Shown piece after piece: positions 45,731 through 55,179 of a stretch of 64,000 nt of DNA. A program made the translations under genes and the position numbers. Every line of letters starts with the position of its first letter. Positions within the stretch are counted from its first letter, which is position 1. The stretch spans positions 186,001 to 250,000 of the forward strand of contig NZ_RRYI01000005.1 of assembly GCF_003931565.1 (NCBI RefSeq). Direction: 5' to 3'. This DNA is from Caulobacter sp. 602-1 (GTDB lineage Bacteria; Pseudomonadota; Alphaproteobacteria; Caulobacterales; Caulobacteraceae). The notes beneath the pieces were generated by a model. It made no database searches, was not told where the DNA came from, and saw only the letters and a list, made by a program, of their open reading frames with translations.

Positions 45731-46159
45731 GTGGCGAAGGGGCCGAACGCCTTCCGCACGATTTCAGAGGCCGCCGACGAGCTGGGCGTGCCGCAGCACG
45801 TGCTGCGCTTCTGGGAGACCAAGTTCTCCTTCATCCGCCCGATGAAACGGGCTGGCGGGCGGCGCTTCTATCGCCCGCAGGACGTGGCCGTGCTGAACGG
45901 CGTCCGCACCTTGCTGCACAGCGAAGGTCTCACCATCAAGGGCGTGCAGAAGCTGCATCGCGATCAGGGTCTGGCCCAGGTGATCGCCGCAGGCATCGGC
46001 TCGAATGGTTCGGCCAGCCTTGATCCTGATTTCGACTACGCCGCGCCCGAGACGCCCGCCAAGCGCCTGGACAGCGGCGCGCGCGATCGCCTGGCCTTCG
46101 CGCTGGACGATCTGACCGCCATCAAATCGCGGCTAGACGGACTTCTAACCCGAGCCTGA
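45731..46159 (+). CDS. MerR-family transcriptional regulator
   Basis: A 142-residue protein with the MerR winged helix at residues 8-75: [40 protein letters not shown] and [16 protein letters not shown]. The remaining part is short and has no metal ligands. It starts at GTG 45731, 13 bases after ihfA. This ihfA-linked MerR is a conserved alphaproteobacterial companion with no described inducer. Confidence 0.9.
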   Translation: MAKGPNAFRTISEAADELGVPQHVLRFWETKFSFIRPMKRAGGRRFYRPQDVAVLNGVRTLLHSEGLTIKGVQKLHRDQGLAQVIAAGIGSNGSASLDPDFDYAAPETPAKRLDSGARDRLAFALDDLTAIKSRLDGLLTRA

Positions 46160-46178
46160 TTTTCGTCCGAAATCGCTG

Positions 46179-46207
46179 TTGCCCAATGGGGGAGCGGCGC
46201 CTATAAG
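46179..46207 (+). promoter_or_regulatory. Promoter of tRNA-Pro(GGG)
   Basis: TTGCCC (46179-46184), exact 17-base spacer, TATAAG (46202-46207); the tRNA begins 15 bases after the -10, as expected for a stable RNA promoter. Confidence 0.68.
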
Positions 46208-46221
46208 AGCGCCTCTTCCGT

Positions 46222-46298
<77 letters not shown>

Positions 46299-46329
46299 TT
46301 TCCTTCGGGAAACCCTTTTCCTTCGGGAA
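46299..46329 (+). repeat. Two mini-hairpins with TTCG loops after tRNA-Pro
   Basis: TTTCC-TTCG-GGAAA (46299-46312) and TTCC-TTCG-GGAA (46318-46329) follow the tRNA CCA end directly. They precede a third, larger TTCG-loop hairpin that is the terminator. Confidence 0.6.
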
Positions 46330-46343
46330 TGGGGCGGAAGACG

Positions 46344-46373
46344 AAAGGCCGCCCTTCGGGGCGGCCTTTTTCA
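46344..46373 (+). terminator. Rho-independent terminator of tRNA-Pro(GGG)
   Basis: An 11-bp stem (46344-46354 with 46359-46369) with a TTCG tetraloop, followed by TT and then CATTTC; the T-run begins within the stem end. Confidence 0.88.
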
Positions 46374-46397
46374 TTTCGGGGGCAGCGCTGGCCGCGA

Positions 46398-46637
46398 TTA
46401 TCTTTGGCCGACGTCGAGCGGCTTGTCGGCCTTGCCCATCCAAGAGATCAGCGGGACCACCGGCAGCACCCAGCCCATGCCCAGGACCACGAAATAGACC
46501 AGGTGCACGAAGCGGTTCTGCGGCAGGTGGTCGTAGAGGCTGGTGAAGGCCCAGATCCAGGCGAACAGGACAGCCATCACGGCGAACGCGCCGATCAGCT
46601 TGCGCAGTCTCGCGGGTATCTGGCGGGCCGGCTTCAT
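46398..46637 (-). CDS. DUF2842 small membrane protein
   Basis: A 79-residue protein with two membrane helices: LIGAFAVMAVLFAWIWAFTS and VYFVVLGMGWVLPVVPLISW. The RLRKLIG start and the WVLPxxPLIxWM ending define DUF2842, confined mostly to alphaproteobacteria; function unknown. ATG 46637 is given, but a GTG at 46649 that overlaps the stop of the gene before it (GTGA) is an equally good start. Confidence 0.8.
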   Translation of the reverse strand: MKPARQIPARLRKLIGAFAVMAVLFAWIWAFTSLYDHLPQNRFVHLVYFVVLGMGWVLPVVPLISWMGKADKPLDVGQR

Positions 46638-46645
46638 GGGAGCGC

Positions 46646-46897
46646 TCACGCGGTTCTCCGGAAAAGGCCGAGCACGGCCAGGAACAGGATCGCGCCCACG
46701 CTGGAGACGATCAGTTCGCCGACGAAGCCGGCCAGGTGCAGATCGATGCGCGAGGCGATGAAGGCTCCGATGAACGAGCCGATCACGCCGATCAAGAGCT
46801 TGATGAACAGCGAGTGGTGGCGACCCAGCACGATGTCGGCGATCCAGCCGGCCAGGATGCCGATCACCGCCGCCGCGAATACGCCCATGCCGCTCAT
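46646..46897 (-). CDS. GlsB/YeaQ/YmgE family stress-response membrane protein
   Basis: An 83-residue protein with three Gly-rich membrane helices: MGVFAAAVIGILAGWIAD, FIKLLIGVIGSFIGAFIASR and VSSVGAILFLAVLGLF. This is the transglycosylase-associated (Transgly_assoc) family, often induced by stress. ATG 46897 follows a GGAGAAAAC ribosome site on the minus strand. It is likely cotranscribed with the DUF2842 gene. Confidence 0.9.
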   Translation of the reverse strand: MSGMGVFAAAVIGILAGWIADIVLGRHHSLFIKLLIGVIGSFIGAFIASRIDLHLAGFVGELIVSSVGAILFLAVLGLFRRTA

Positions 46898-47050
46898 TGT
46901 TTTCTCCGTCCCGCCTCGCCCAAGACGCCCGTTTCTCGCACGAACCCGCGGCGCCGTCATGCCGAGCCACAGAAACATTGATGCGGGCAAGCGTCGGGCG
47001 TAGGGAGGTCTCGCCGCATTTCGGCCCAGTAGTGACGCTTTTCAGGCCCC

Positions 47051-48082
47051 ATGACGTCCTTCCTGCGTTCCGACCGTTCGCGCCCCGTCGCGATCTGGCT
47101 CTTCATCGTCGCCGCCATGGTGTTCGCCATGGTCGTCGTGGGCGGCGCGACCCGCCTGACCGACTCGGGTCTTTCGATCACCCAGTGGAAGCCGATCATG
47201 GGCGCGCTGCCGCCCCTGTCCGAGCAGGCCTGGCGCGAGAGCTTCGAGCTCTACAAGAAGATCCCCCAGTTCCAGCTCGTGAACCCGGACATGACCCTGG
47301 AGGGTTACAAGGGCATCTTCTGGTGGGAGTGGGCGCACCGGCTGCTGGGGCGGACCGTGGGCGTGGCCTTCGCCATCCCGTTCGCCGTCTTCCTGATCCG
47401 CCGCGACATCCCGCGCCGCCTGATCTGGCGCTGCGCCGTCATGCTGGGGTTGGGCGGCCTGCAAGGTGTGGTGGGCTGGTGGATGGTGTCGAGCGGCCTC
47501 TCCGAGCGCGTCTCGGTCGCGCCCGAGCGGCTGATGACCCACCTGGGCCTGGCGCTGGCCCTGTTCGTCGTCTTGATCTGGACCGCGCTCGACGCCTGGA
47601 ATGGCTCGCCGCGCGTCGAGGAGCGCTCCGCCTGGCGCGGCTGGGCGCTGGCCTTCCTGGGCGCGGTGTTTTTCCAGAGTCTGCTGGGCGCGCTGGTCGC
47701 CGGCAACGACGCGGGCCTCGTCTATAACGACTGGCCGCTGATGAACGGCGGCTTTTTCCCCGCCGAATATCTGGGCAAGGGTCTGTGGGGCACGCTGGCG
47801 CACAGCCAGGGCGCCGTACAACTGCACCACCGGCTGACGGCCTACGCCCTGTTCGCGGCCGGCCTGGCGATCGCCTTCCTGGCGCAGCGGGATCGTCCGC
47901 TGGCGCCGGGCAGCAAGGCCGCGGCCGTGGCCGTGGCGATCGTCGTCACCTTGCAGGCGGGACTGGGGATCTGGACGCTGATGGCCAGCGTGCCGATCGC
48001 TTTGGGCGTGCTGCACCAGGCGGGCGCGGCCGTGCTGCTGGCGACGGCGACCGTTTTCGCGTGGCGGGTGCGCAGGCCCTGA
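47051..48082 (+). CDS. ctaA: Heme A synthase (COX15/CtaA)
   Basis: A 343-residue membrane enzyme that oxidises heme O to heme A for cytochrome oxidase. About eight helices are seen. [20 protein letters not shown] is the family signature; heme-ligand His residues occur in [42 protein letters not shown] and [13 protein letters not shown]. This is the type-2 CtaA of alphaproteobacteria. It draws on heme produced by HemA and HemB. Confidence 0.95.
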   Translation: MTSFLRSDRSRPVAIWLFIVAAMVFAMVVVGGATRLTDSGLSITQWKPIMGALPPLSEQAWRESFELYKKIPQFQLVNPDMTLEGYKGIFWWEWAHRLLGRTVGVAFAIPFAVFLIRRDIPRRLIWRCAVMLGLGGLQGVVGWWMVSSGLSERVSVAPERLMTHLGLALALFVVLIWTALDAWNGSPRVEERSAWRGWALAFLGAVFFQSLLGALVAGNDAGLVYNDWPLMNGGFFPAEYLGKGLWGTLAHSQGAVQLHHRLTAYALFAAGLAIAFLAQRDRPLAPGSKAAAVAVAIVVTLQAGLGIWTLMASVPIALGVLHQAGAAVLLATATVFAWRVRRP

Positions 48083-48158
48083 ATTTTGAGGGACTGAAAC
48101 AAAGTCCCGCAACAACTGTCACACGCAGGGCGCAAATCGGGCCGATTCCTCATGGAGC

Positions 48159-49709
48159 TTGGCCTTGATCCGCCCCCTTGTTCTCGCGCTGGTCGCGTCC
48201 GTCGCCTTTCCCGCTCTAGCGTTCGCCCAAACGCCGAACGCCGCCGTCAGCGCCGCGGACGCCTATTACAAGGCCGGCGAAGCCGCCCTGGCCAGGCAGA
48301 TCGCCGTGGTCCCGAACACGGGCAAGGCCAAGAACGTCATCCTGTTTCTGGGCGACGGCATGGGCATTTCGACGGTCACGGCCGGCCGCATCTATGACGG
48401 CCAGCTGAAGGGCGTCGATGGCGAGTCCAATTCGCTGGCCTTCGAGAAGCTGTCCTATTCGGCGCTCTCCAAGACCTACAGCCATGACACCCAGGTCACC
48501 GACAGCGCCGCCGGTATCACCGCGATCATGACCGGCGTGAAGACCCGCAACAAGATCATCGGCCTGACCGGCGCGGCGATTGGCGAGAAGTGCGAGACCG
48601 AGAAGGGCAATGGCGTCGACACCCTGGCCGAGCTGGCCAAGGCGCGCGGCAAGGCCGCCGGCGTCGTCACCACCACCCGCGTCACCCACGCCACCCCGGC
48701 CGGCGCCTACGCCCACACCGCCTATCGCGACTGGGAAGGCGACGGCGACATGCCGGTCGAGGCCCTGCAGGCCGGCTGCAAGGACATCGCCCGCCAGCTG
48801 ATCGAAGCGCCCGACAACCTGCGGCTGGACGTCGTCATGGGCGGTGGCCGCTCGCGCTTCCTCCCCGACGACAAGGACGGCAAGCGCGCCGACGGCCGGG
48901 ACCTGACGGCCGAGTGGCTGAAGGCGGAAGGTCCGGGCTCGTCCTACGTGACCAGCGTCGACCAGTTGAAGGCCATTCCGGCCGACACCAGGCACGTGCT
49001 GGGCCTCTTCGCGCCCGAGCACCTGCCGTACGAGGTGGAGCGCGCGGTGCTGGGGCAGGGCGTCCCCACCCTGGCCGAGATGGCGACCTCCGCCGTCGAC
49101 GTGCTGTCCAAGAACCCGAACGGCTACTTCCTGCTGGTCGAAGGCGGCAAGATCGACATGGGCAGCCACCTGGGCAACGCCAAGCGCACGCTCAGCGAGA
49201 CGGTCGAATTCTCCAAGGCGATCGCTGCGGTGCTGGCCAAGGTCGACCTCAAGGACACCCTGGTCGTCGTCACCGCCGACCACAGCCACGGCCTAGTGAT
49301 CTCGGGCTACGCCGCCCGCAATTCGCCGATCCTGGGCATGGCCGGCAATGAGGGCGATCCCGCCATCGCCGGCGACGGCAAGGCCTATACGACCCTGATG
49401 TTCGCCACCGGCCCTGGCGGCCCGACGGGGAACGACACGCGCAACGACCCGGCCAAGGAAGACCTGGACGACGTCGACTATCACCAGCAAGCCACGGTGA
49501 ACCTGGGCAGCGCCGCCCACGCCGGCGAGGACGTGGGGGTGTTCGCCGACGGCCCGCAGGCCTTCCTGCTGCGCGGCGTGGTCGAAGAGAGCTACATCTT
49601 CCAGGTCATGCGCCACGCCTTCGGCTTCGACGCCCCGGCGACCGCGCCCGCCGCCGCCCCGTCGGCCGAGGCGCCCAAGACCAAGAAATCGTGGTTCAAG
49701 CGCGGCTAG
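48159..49709 (+). CDS. phoA: Exported alkaline phosphatase
   Basis: A 516-residue periplasmic phosphatase. The signal peptide ends near AFA (residue 22). Metal Asp is in VILFLGDGMGISTV, the catalytic Ser in TQVTDSAAGITAIMTG, and later metal ligands in LLVEGGKIDMGSHLGN and VVVTADHSHGLVISGY. The only in-frame starts before the signal peptide are TTG codons at 48159 and 48165; the ATG at 48152 is in a different frame. A CTGTCAC half of a PHO box occurs at 48116 but its second half is missing. Confidence 0.93.
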   Translation: MALIRPLVLALVASVAFPALAFAQTPNAAVSAADAYYKAGEAALARQIAVVPNTGKAKNVILFLGDGMGISTVTAGRIYDGQLKGVDGESNSLAFEKLSYSALSKTYSHDTQVTDSAAGITAIMTGVKTRNKIIGLTGAAIGEKCETEKGNGVDTLAELAKARGKAAGVVTTTRVTHATPAGAYAHTAYRDWEGDGDMPVEALQAGCKDIARQLIEAPDNLRLDVVMGGGRSRFLPDDKDGKRADGRDLTAEWLKAEGPGSSYVTSVDQLKAIPADTRHVLGLFAPEHLPYEVERAVLGQGVPTLAEMATSAVDVLSKNPNGYFLLVEGGKIDMGSHLGNAKRTLSETVEFSKAIAAVLAKVDLKDTLVVVTADHSHGLVISGYAARNSPILGMAGNEGDPAIAGDGKAYTTLMFATGPGGPTGNDTRNDPAKEDLDDVDYHQQATVNLGSAAHAGEDVGVFADGPQAFLLRGVVEESYIFQVMRHAFGFDAPATAPAAAPSAEAPKTKKSWFKRG

Positions 49710-49715
49710 GGGAGA

Positions 49716-49751
49716 TTGCGCGATGCGGTATCTGGATACCGCATCGCGCAA
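49716..49751. repeat. 16-bp perfect hairpin after phoA
   Basis: Arms 49716-49731 and 49736-49751 pair perfectly around CTGG, six bases after the phoA stop. There is no direct T-run, so termination without Rho is uncertain; it may protect the mRNA end. Confidence 0.8.
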
Positions 49752-49796
49752 ACCTTTGTAAAATAAGGGTTTGTGTACTTTCTTGCTTCCGCATTG

Positions 49797-49825
49797 TTGA
49801 CAGCGTGCGAACCCTCCCGTACATG
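49797..49825 (+). promoter_or_regulatory. Promoter candidate for rplM-rpsI
   Basis: TTGACAG at 49797 and a TACAT core about 14 bases further on fit the Caulobacter pattern TTGACGS-N10-14-GCTANAWC only in part. rplM starts 67 bases downstream. Confidence 0.45.
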
Positions 49826-49891
49826 CCGCGCCTCACACGGACGAAACCGGATTTCTCGGGGTCGGACGCCTAGAAATTACGGATCAATCCC

Positions 49892-50365
49892 ATGCAAAAG
49901 ATCACGGCTTCGTTGAAGCCGGCCGAGGTCGAGAAGAAGTGGATCGTGGTCGACGCCCAGGACGCCGTTGTCGGCCGTCTGGCGACGTTCATCGCCATGC
50001 GTCTTCGCGGCAAGCACCGTCCTGACTACACCCCGCACGTCGATTGCGGCGATTTCGTCGTCGTCATCAACGCCGACAAGGTGAAGTTCACCGGCAAGAA
50101 GCTGGACGACAAGGTCTACTATCGCCACACCGGTCACCCGGGCGGCGTCAAGGAAACCACCCCGCGCAAGGTGCTGGGCGGCAAGTTCCCGGAACGCGTC
50201 CTGGAGAAGGCCGTCGAGCGCATGCTGCCGAAGGAGAGCCCGCTGGCTCGCAAGCAGCTGACGCACCTGCTCATCTACAACAACGGCGAGCACCCGCACC
50301 AAGCGCAAAGCCCCGAAGTCATCGACTTCGCGGCCCGCAACGCCAAGAACACCCGGAGCCTCTAA
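49892..50365 (+). CDS. rplM: 50S ribosomal protein L13
   Basis: A 157-residue ribosomal protein. [52 protein letters not shown] and [16 protein letters not shown] are the L13 hallmarks. rpsI follows after three bases, the universal L13-S9 pair. Confidence 0.98.
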   Translation: MQKITASLKPAEVEKKWIVVDAQDAVVGRLATFIAMRLRGKHRPDYTPHVDCGDFVVVINADKVKFTGKKLDDKVYYRHTGHPGGVKETTPRKVLGGKFPERVLEKAVERMLPKESPLARKQLTHLLIYNNGEHPHQAQSPEVIDFAARNAKNTRSL

Positions 50366-50368
50366 GCC

Positions 50369-50842
50369 ATGACCGACGCACAAGGCTTTGAAGCGCTGGC
50401 CAGCCTGTCCAGCAACCCGGAAGCTGCCGCTCCGGCCGAACCGAAGATCGACGCCCAAGGCCGCTCGTACGCGACCGGCAAGCGCAAGAACGCGATCGCT
50501 CGCGTCTGGATCAAGCCGGGCAAGGGTTCGATCACGATCAACGGTCGTGACCAGGAAGTCTACTTCGCCCGTCCGGTGCTGCGCATGATGATCGCCCAGC
50601 CGCTGGAAGTGACCGACCGTCTGGGTCAATTCGACGTCATCGTGACCGTCGAAGGCTCGGGTCTGTCGGGTCAAGCCGGCGCCATCCGTCACGGCCTGTC
50701 CAAGGCCCTGACCTACTACGAGCCCGGCCTGCGCCCGGTCCTGAAGCCGCACGGCTTCCTGACCCGCGACAGCCGCGTCGTCGAGCGTAAGAAGTACGGC
50801 AAGGCCAAGGCCCGCCGCAGCTTCCAGTTCTCGAAGCGCTAA
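50369..50842 (+). CDS. rpsI: 30S ribosomal protein S9
   Basis: A 157-residue S9 with an N-terminal extension of about 30 residues ([18 protein letters not shown]) usual in alphaproteobacteria. [20 protein letters not shown] and the C-terminal tail [18 protein letters not shown], which reaches the decoding centre, are clear. The last residues SKR are universal. Confidence 0.98.
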   Translation: MTDAQGFEALASLSSNPEAAAPAEPKIDAQGRSYATGKRKNAIARVWIKPGKGSITINGRDQEVYFARPVLRMMIAQPLEVTDRLGQFDVIVTVEGSGLSGQAGAIRHGLSKALTYYEPGLRPVLKPHGFLTRDSRVVERKKYGKAKARRSFQFSKR

Positions 50843-50865
50843 TCGCGACGATTACGTCTTACGGG

Positions 50866-50902
50866 AAGGGGCGCTTCGGTCAGGCCGAAGCGCCCCTTTT
50901 CA
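50866..50902 (+). terminator. Rho-independent terminator after rpsI
   Basis: A 14-bp stem (50866-50879 with 50885-50898, loop TCAGG) followed by TTC and more pyrimidines. Confidence 0.9.
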
Positions 50903-50953
50903 TTTCTGTCTCTGTTTTCTGCTTCTCTGGCTCGAGCCAGGATCGGAGTCCGC

Positions 50954-51907
50954 ATGACCAGCGCCCCCAAGGTCTTCATCGATGGCGAAGCCGGCACCAC
51001 CGGCCTGCAGATCCGCGAGCGCCTGATCGGCCGCACCGACCTGCAGCTGGTTTCGATCGATCCCGACAAGCGCAAGGACGCCGACGCCCGCGCCGAGATG
51101 CTGAACGGCGCCGACGCCGTGATCCTGTGCCTGCCCGACGACGCGGCCAAGGAGGCCGTGGCGCTGGTCACCAATCCGAACACGGTGATCATCGACGCCT
51201 CCACCGCCTATCGCACCGCCGAGGGCTGGGCCTACGGCTTCCCCGAGCTCGACAAGGAGCAGCGCGGCAAGATCGCCAAGTCCAAGCGCATCTCCAACCC
51301 GGGCTGCTATCCGACCGGCGCCATCGCCCTGACGCGGCCGCTGGTCAGCGCCGGCGTCCTGCCGCCGGAACTACCGGTCTCGTACAACGCCGTTTCGGGC
51401 TACAGCGGCGGCGGCAAGGCGATGATCGCCGAGTTCGAGGACGAGAGCGCCGCCAATTTCACCAAGGTCCCTTACCGGATCTACGGCCTGTCGATGGCCC
51501 ACAAGCACGTGCCTGAAATGCAGATGCACGGCGGCCTGCTGAGCCGGCCGATCTTCATGCCGGCCGTGGGGCGCTATCTGCAGGGCATGATCGTCGAGAT
51601 GCCGCTGCACTTCTCGACCCTGAATGGCGCGCCGTCGCTGGGCGATATCCACGCCGCCCTTCACAAGCACTACAAGGGTGAGAAATTCGTCGAGGTCGCC
51701 TCGCTTGAGGAAGCCAAGAGCCTGACGACCCTGGATCCAGAAGGCCTGAACGGCACCAATCGCCTGAAGCTGTTCGTGTTCGGCTCCGACAGCAGCGGTC
51801 AGGCGCGTCTGGTGGCGTTGCTGGACAATCTGGGCAAGGGCGCTTCGGGCGCGGCCGTTCAGAACATGAACATCGCGCTAGGCCTCAAGGAAGACGCCGG
51901 TCTCTGA
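50954..51907 (+). CDS. argC: N-acetyl-gamma-glutamyl-phosphate reductase
   Basis: A 317-residue arginine-pathway enzyme of the short ArgC type 2. [20 protein letters not shown] carries the NADP motif; the catalytic Cys is in [23 protein letters not shown] holds the active-site His. It reduces N-acetylglutamyl phosphate to the semialdehyde. No other arg gene is nearby. Confidence 0.96.
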   Translation: MTSAPKVFIDGEAGTTGLQIRERLIGRTDLQLVSIDPDKRKDADARAEMLNGADAVILCLPDDAAKEAVALVTNPNTVIIDASTAYRTAEGWAYGFPELDKEQRGKIAKSKRISNPGCYPTGAIALTRPLVSAGVLPPELPVSYNAVSGYSGGGKAMIAEFEDESAANFTKVPYRIYGLSMAHKHVPEMQMHGGLLSRPIFMPAVGRYLQGMIVEMPLHFSTLNGAPSLGDIHAALHKHYKGEKFVEVASLEEAKSLTTLDPEGLNGTNRLKLFVFGSDSSGQARLVALLDNLGKGASGAAVQNMNIALGLKEDAGL

Positions 51908-51913
51908 TCGGCG

Positions 51914-52546
51914 TCACACCCGCCAGCGATAGTGCCCGGCGGGCTTGTGCAGCTTGAACATCCAGAGCGGCTCCTCGCGGACGCCCTCGCCGATATTGTG
52001 CGTTACGCGGACATGCTGCGGGCCGTCGACCACGACGCCGAGGTGCGGGCGCCCGCCAGCCAGCCGCCAGGTCAGGACGTCGCCGGGCAGCGGTGACTCG
52101 AACCCATCGCCGCCGAAGGGGCGCCGCGCGGGCAGGGGCAGGCTGGCGCCCCGCCGCGTCAGGAAGGTCTCCAGGTTCAGCACCCGCCGGTGGTCGATAT
52201 TGGCGTCCGGCTTGGTCAGGCCCCATTCGCGGCGCGACGGATAGGCCGAGAAGGCCTTCAGCATGTCCTCGTGCACCTGCTTCTGCAGATCGATGTCCCA
52301 GGCGTCGCGGGCGGCGCGGACCAAGACGTCGGAGCAGACGCCGCTGGTGCGCAGCACGTCGCCGTTCGGATAGCCGATATTGCGGTAGCTGGGGTCGTAG
52401 TCGACCGTGACCCCGACCTGCTGGCGGGCCGCCGCGGCCAGCTTGCGGCCGGCGTCGGGAATCAGCGCGTGACTGACCTGGCTCGCCGCCGCGAAGGGCG
52501 CGACGACGGCCATTCCCAGAACGGTGCGGCGATCCAGCGTGAGCAT
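51914..52546 (-). CDS. Exported DUF1287 protein
   Basis: A 210-residue protein with a Tat-like signal (LDRRTVLGMAVVAPFAAASQ). The DUF1287 body has VGVTVDYDPSYRNIGYPNGD, GVCSDVLVRAARDAWDIDLQ and GDVLTWRLAGGRPHLGVVVD, a pattern like NlpC/P60-type Cys-His amidases: the Cys in GVCSD and the His in RPHLGVV are likely catalytic. Probable target is cell-wall peptide, unproven. ATG 52546 is preferred to an in-frame start at 52579. Confidence 0.85.
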   Translation of the reverse strand: MLTLDRRTVLGMAVVAPFAAASQVSHALIPDAGRKLAAAARQQVGVTVDYDPSYRNIGYPNGDVLRTSGVCSDVLVRAARDAWDIDLQKQVHEDMLKAFSAYPSRREWGLTKPDANIDHRRVLNLETFLTRRGASLPLPARRPFGGDGFESPLPGDVLTWRLAGGRPHLGVVVDGPQHVRVTHNIGEGVREEPLWMFKLHKPAGHYRWRV

Positions 52547-52647
52547 GGCGAGGAAGCTTGGCCAGGATCGCGGCGGCATTTGGGCGAACGTGGGTCTTGG
52601 GCGCCTCAGTCCTCGGTCAAAACACGGCTCACCGGTGGCGCGCGCCC

Positions 52648-54648
52648 TTAGTCATCCGACCGGACCAGGACGAAGGAGCCCGGCGCATTCTCCAGCGCCT
52701 TCAGAGGGCCCTTGGTCGGGTCACGAGCCGGGACCTGATCGCCCGAGCGCGCCTTAAGCCAAGCCGCCCAGTGCGGCCACCAGGAGCCCGGATGCTCCTG
52801 GGCGCCGGCGATCCAGGCGTTGACGTCGCCGGGCAGGCTCTCGTTGGTCCAGTGCTGGTATTTCTTGGCGTCCGGATGGTTGATCACGCCCGCGATATGG
52901 CCCGACCCCGCCATGGTGAAGGTCACGGGCCCGCCGAACGCCTTGGCTCCACGATAGACGCTGCGATAGGGCGCGATGTGGTCGTCCTTGGACGACTGGA
53001 CGTAGATGGGGATCTTCACCTTCGACAGGTCCAGGCGTTCGCCGCCCAGCGACAGCTTGCCGGTCGTCAGGGCGTTGTCCTTGTAGAAGTTGCGCAGATA
53101 GAACAGGTGCAGCGCCTTGGGCATCCGCGTCTGGTCGGCGTTCCAGAACAGAAGGTCGAAGGGGCGCGGCTCCTTGCCCATCAGGTAGTTGCTGACGAAG
53201 AACGACCAGATCAGGTCGTTGCCGCGCAGGGCGTTGAACGTGTCGGCCATCGACTGGCTGGGCAGGAAGCCGCCGGCCTGGTCCATCTGCTGCTCGATCG
53301 ACTGCAGCCACTCTTCGTTGGTGAACAGCAGAAGGTCGCCGGCTTCGGCGAAGTCCTGCTGGGCGGCGAAGAAGGTGGCCGAATTGATCCGCTTGTCGCC
53401 CCGCGCGGCCATGTGGGCCAGGGCGACCGACAGCAGGGTGCCGCCGATGCAGTAGCCGACCGTGTTGACCCGATCGACGCCGCACTGGGTCATGACCTGC
53501 TGAGTGGCGTCGTAGATGCCTTCGAGCATGTAGTCCTCGAAGGTCTTGGCCGCGAGCTTCTGGTCCGGATTGACCCACGAGGCGACGAACACCGTGAAGC
53601 CCTGGCCGGTCAGCCAGCGGATCATCGAGTTCTCGGGCCGCAGGTCCATGATGTAGAACTTGTTGATCCACGGCGGGAAGATCAGCAGCGGGATCTCGCA
53701 GACCGTTTCGGTGGTCGGATCGAACTGCAGCAGTTGCAGGATGTCGTTCTGGTAGACGACCTTGCCGGGCGCCGTGGCGACGTTCTGGCCGACCTTGAAC
53801 TTGGCCAGATCCGTCTGGCTGATCGCCAGCTGGCCGCCGCCGCGCTCCAGATCGGCGGCGAAGTTCTCCATGCCGCGCACCAGACTTTGGCCCTGGGTTT
53901 GCACCACCTCGCGCAGGGCTGCGGGATTGGAGATCAGGAAGTTCGACGGCGAGAAGGCGTCGGTCAGCATCTTGGTGAAGAACTCGACGCGGCGCTTGGT
54001 GGCGGGATCGACGCCCTCGACCTCGGCGATCAGGCCGTTCAGCCAGTTCGACGACAGCAGGTAGGACTGCTTCATCAGGTCGAACATCGGGTTGGACGCC
54101 CAGTCCGGGTCGTTGAAGCGCTTGTCGCCGGCGGCGGGGGCGACAACGGGCGCGACCGCCTCGCCGGCGGCGCGGCGGGCCGTCGACTGCCAGAGATCCA
54201 TGTACTGGCTGAAGAGGTCGGCCTGGGCCCGCATCAGCCGGTCGGGCTGGGCGGCCAGGCGGGTCATCACCTCGTTCAGGGCGGGCGCGACATGAAACGG
54301 GTCGGGGGTGAGGGCGGCGGGGCGGTCGGCTTGGCGCAGCGCGGCTTCGGCGATCGCGCCCTGGGCGGTGACGGCGGCGCGGGCCAGATTGGCCGACAGG
54401 GTCTCGACCATCTTCAGCTGGTCGGCGGAGAGCACCTTTTCGAACGGCGGGAAGGGTGGGGGAGCCTGGCCGCCCTGGAAGCCCTCCGAAGTCTTGCCAG
54501 CCGATTCGGCCTTGGGCGGCGCCTCGGGAGCCGCTGGCCTGGACTTGGCCTTGCTTGTCTTCGGCGCGGCCTTGGCCTTGGGGGGGGCGATCTCGTCCTT
54601 GGGGGAAGCTTTCTTCCGGGCCTTGGGAGCCGCCTTCGCCGTGGCCAT
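52648..54648 (-). CDS. phaC: Class I poly(3-hydroxyalkanoate) synthase with Lys/Ala/Pro-rich N-terminus
   Basis: A 666-residue PHA polymerase. The lipase-like box with catalytic Cys is in TVGYCIGGTLLSVALAHM; the Asp is in YVQSSKDDHIAPYRSVYRG and the His in FTMAGSGHIAGVINHP. NKFYIMDLRPENSMIRWLTG and ASWVNPDQ are class I marks. ATG 54648 has a strong GGAGGA site seven bases upstream. The first 55 residues are rich in Lys, Ala and Pro (ATAKAAPKARKKASPK and on), making it about 70 residues longer than many class I enzymes. No phaA, phaB or phasin gene is adjacent. Confidence 0.96.
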   Translation of the reverse strand: MATAKAAPKARKKASPKDEIAPPKAKAAPKTSKAKSRPAAPEAPPKAESAGKTSEGFQGGQAPPPFPPFEKVLSADQLKMVETLSANLARAAVTAQGAIAEAALRQADRPAALTPDPFHVAPALNEVMTRLAAQPDRLMRAQADLFSQYMDLWQSTARRAAGEAVAPVVAPAAGDKRFNDPDWASNPMFDLMKQSYLLSSNWLNGLIAEVEGVDPATKRRVEFFTKMLTDAFSPSNFLISNPAALREVVQTQGQSLVRGMENFAADLERGGGQLAISQTDLAKFKVGQNVATAPGKVVYQNDILQLLQFDPTTETVCEIPLLIFPPWINKFYIMDLRPENSMIRWLTGQGFTVFVASWVNPDQKLAAKTFEDYMLEGIYDATQQVMTQCGVDRVNTVGYCIGGTLLSVALAHMAARGDKRINSATFFAAQQDFAEAGDLLLFTNEEWLQSIEQQMDQAGGFLPSQSMADTFNALRGNDLIWSFFVSNYLMGKEPRPFDLLFWNADQTRMPKALHLFYLRNFYKDNALTTGKLSLGGERLDLSKVKIPIYVQSSKDDHIAPYRSVYRGAKAFGGPVTFTMAGSGHIAGVINHPDAKKYQHWTNESLPGDVNAWIAGAQEHPGSWWPHWAAWLKARSGDQVPARDPTKGPLKALENAPGSFVLVRSDD

Positions 54649-54738
54649 GAGGTTTCCTCCGCGTGCTATTGTCTTGTTCGCGAAAAGCGGCGCCGAACGC
54701 CTTTCGCTCGCCGCGATCATCGCATAAGACCAGAACCA

Positions 54739-55179
54739 ATGAACGGCGAAACCCGCAAAATCGTACGTGTCGCTCTGATCGTCGGCCTGACGGCCGGCGT
54801 GGCCGCGTGCGCGACGCCGTTCTCGACCGCCAAGGTCGATCCCAGCTCGCCGATCGCCGCCCGCGCCACCGCCGCGGCCAAGGCCAAGGGCGAGCGCCGC
54901 AAGTTCTCGGACATCCCGGCGATCCCCACGGACGTGCCGACCGCCGACCAGGTGCGCGCGGCCGTGGTGCAGCAGCAACGCGCCGGCGACGCCCTGACGG
55001 CGGCCACCGCGCCCAGCACCTGGGAACTCAAGGACAGCGAGATCTACGCGGCCAAGGCCCGTCGTGACGCCAAGCCGCCCGCCTTCGAGGCGCCGACCGA
55101 CGCCGACCGCGCCGCCACCGAAGCCTTCGCCCGTGACGCACGCGGCCGAGCTAGCGCGCCTCCGTCCCAGCCCAAATAG
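54739..55179 (+). CDS. Lipoprotein of unknown function
   Basis: A 146-residue protein. The lipobox is VAAC after a hydrophobic VALIVGLTAG segment, so Cys24 or so is lipidated. The body is Ala-rich with a KFSDIPAIPTDVPTADQVRA segment and helical middle; the end is polar. I recognise no named family. It is divergent from phaC with 90 bases between starts. Confidence 0.75.
   Translation: MNGETRKIVRVALIVGLTAGVAACATPFSTAKVDPSSPIAARATAAAKAKGERRKFSDIPAIPTDVPTADQVRAAVVQQQRAGDALTAATAPSTWELKDSEIYAAKARRDAKPPAFEAPTDADRAATEAFARDARGRASAPPSQPK

Noticed and set aside
46898-47050. Small gene between the GlsB-like gene and ctaA.
   Set aside because: Open frames there are short and without ribosome sites or recognisable products.
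48105-48150. PHO box upstream of phoA.
   Set aside because: Only one half (CTGTCAC) is present; the second repeat at the proper spacing is missing.
52558-54738. Very long open frame antisense to phaC leading into the lipoprotein gene.
   Set aside because: Shadow of phaC; the real gene in this frame begins at ATG 54739 with a lipoprotein signal.
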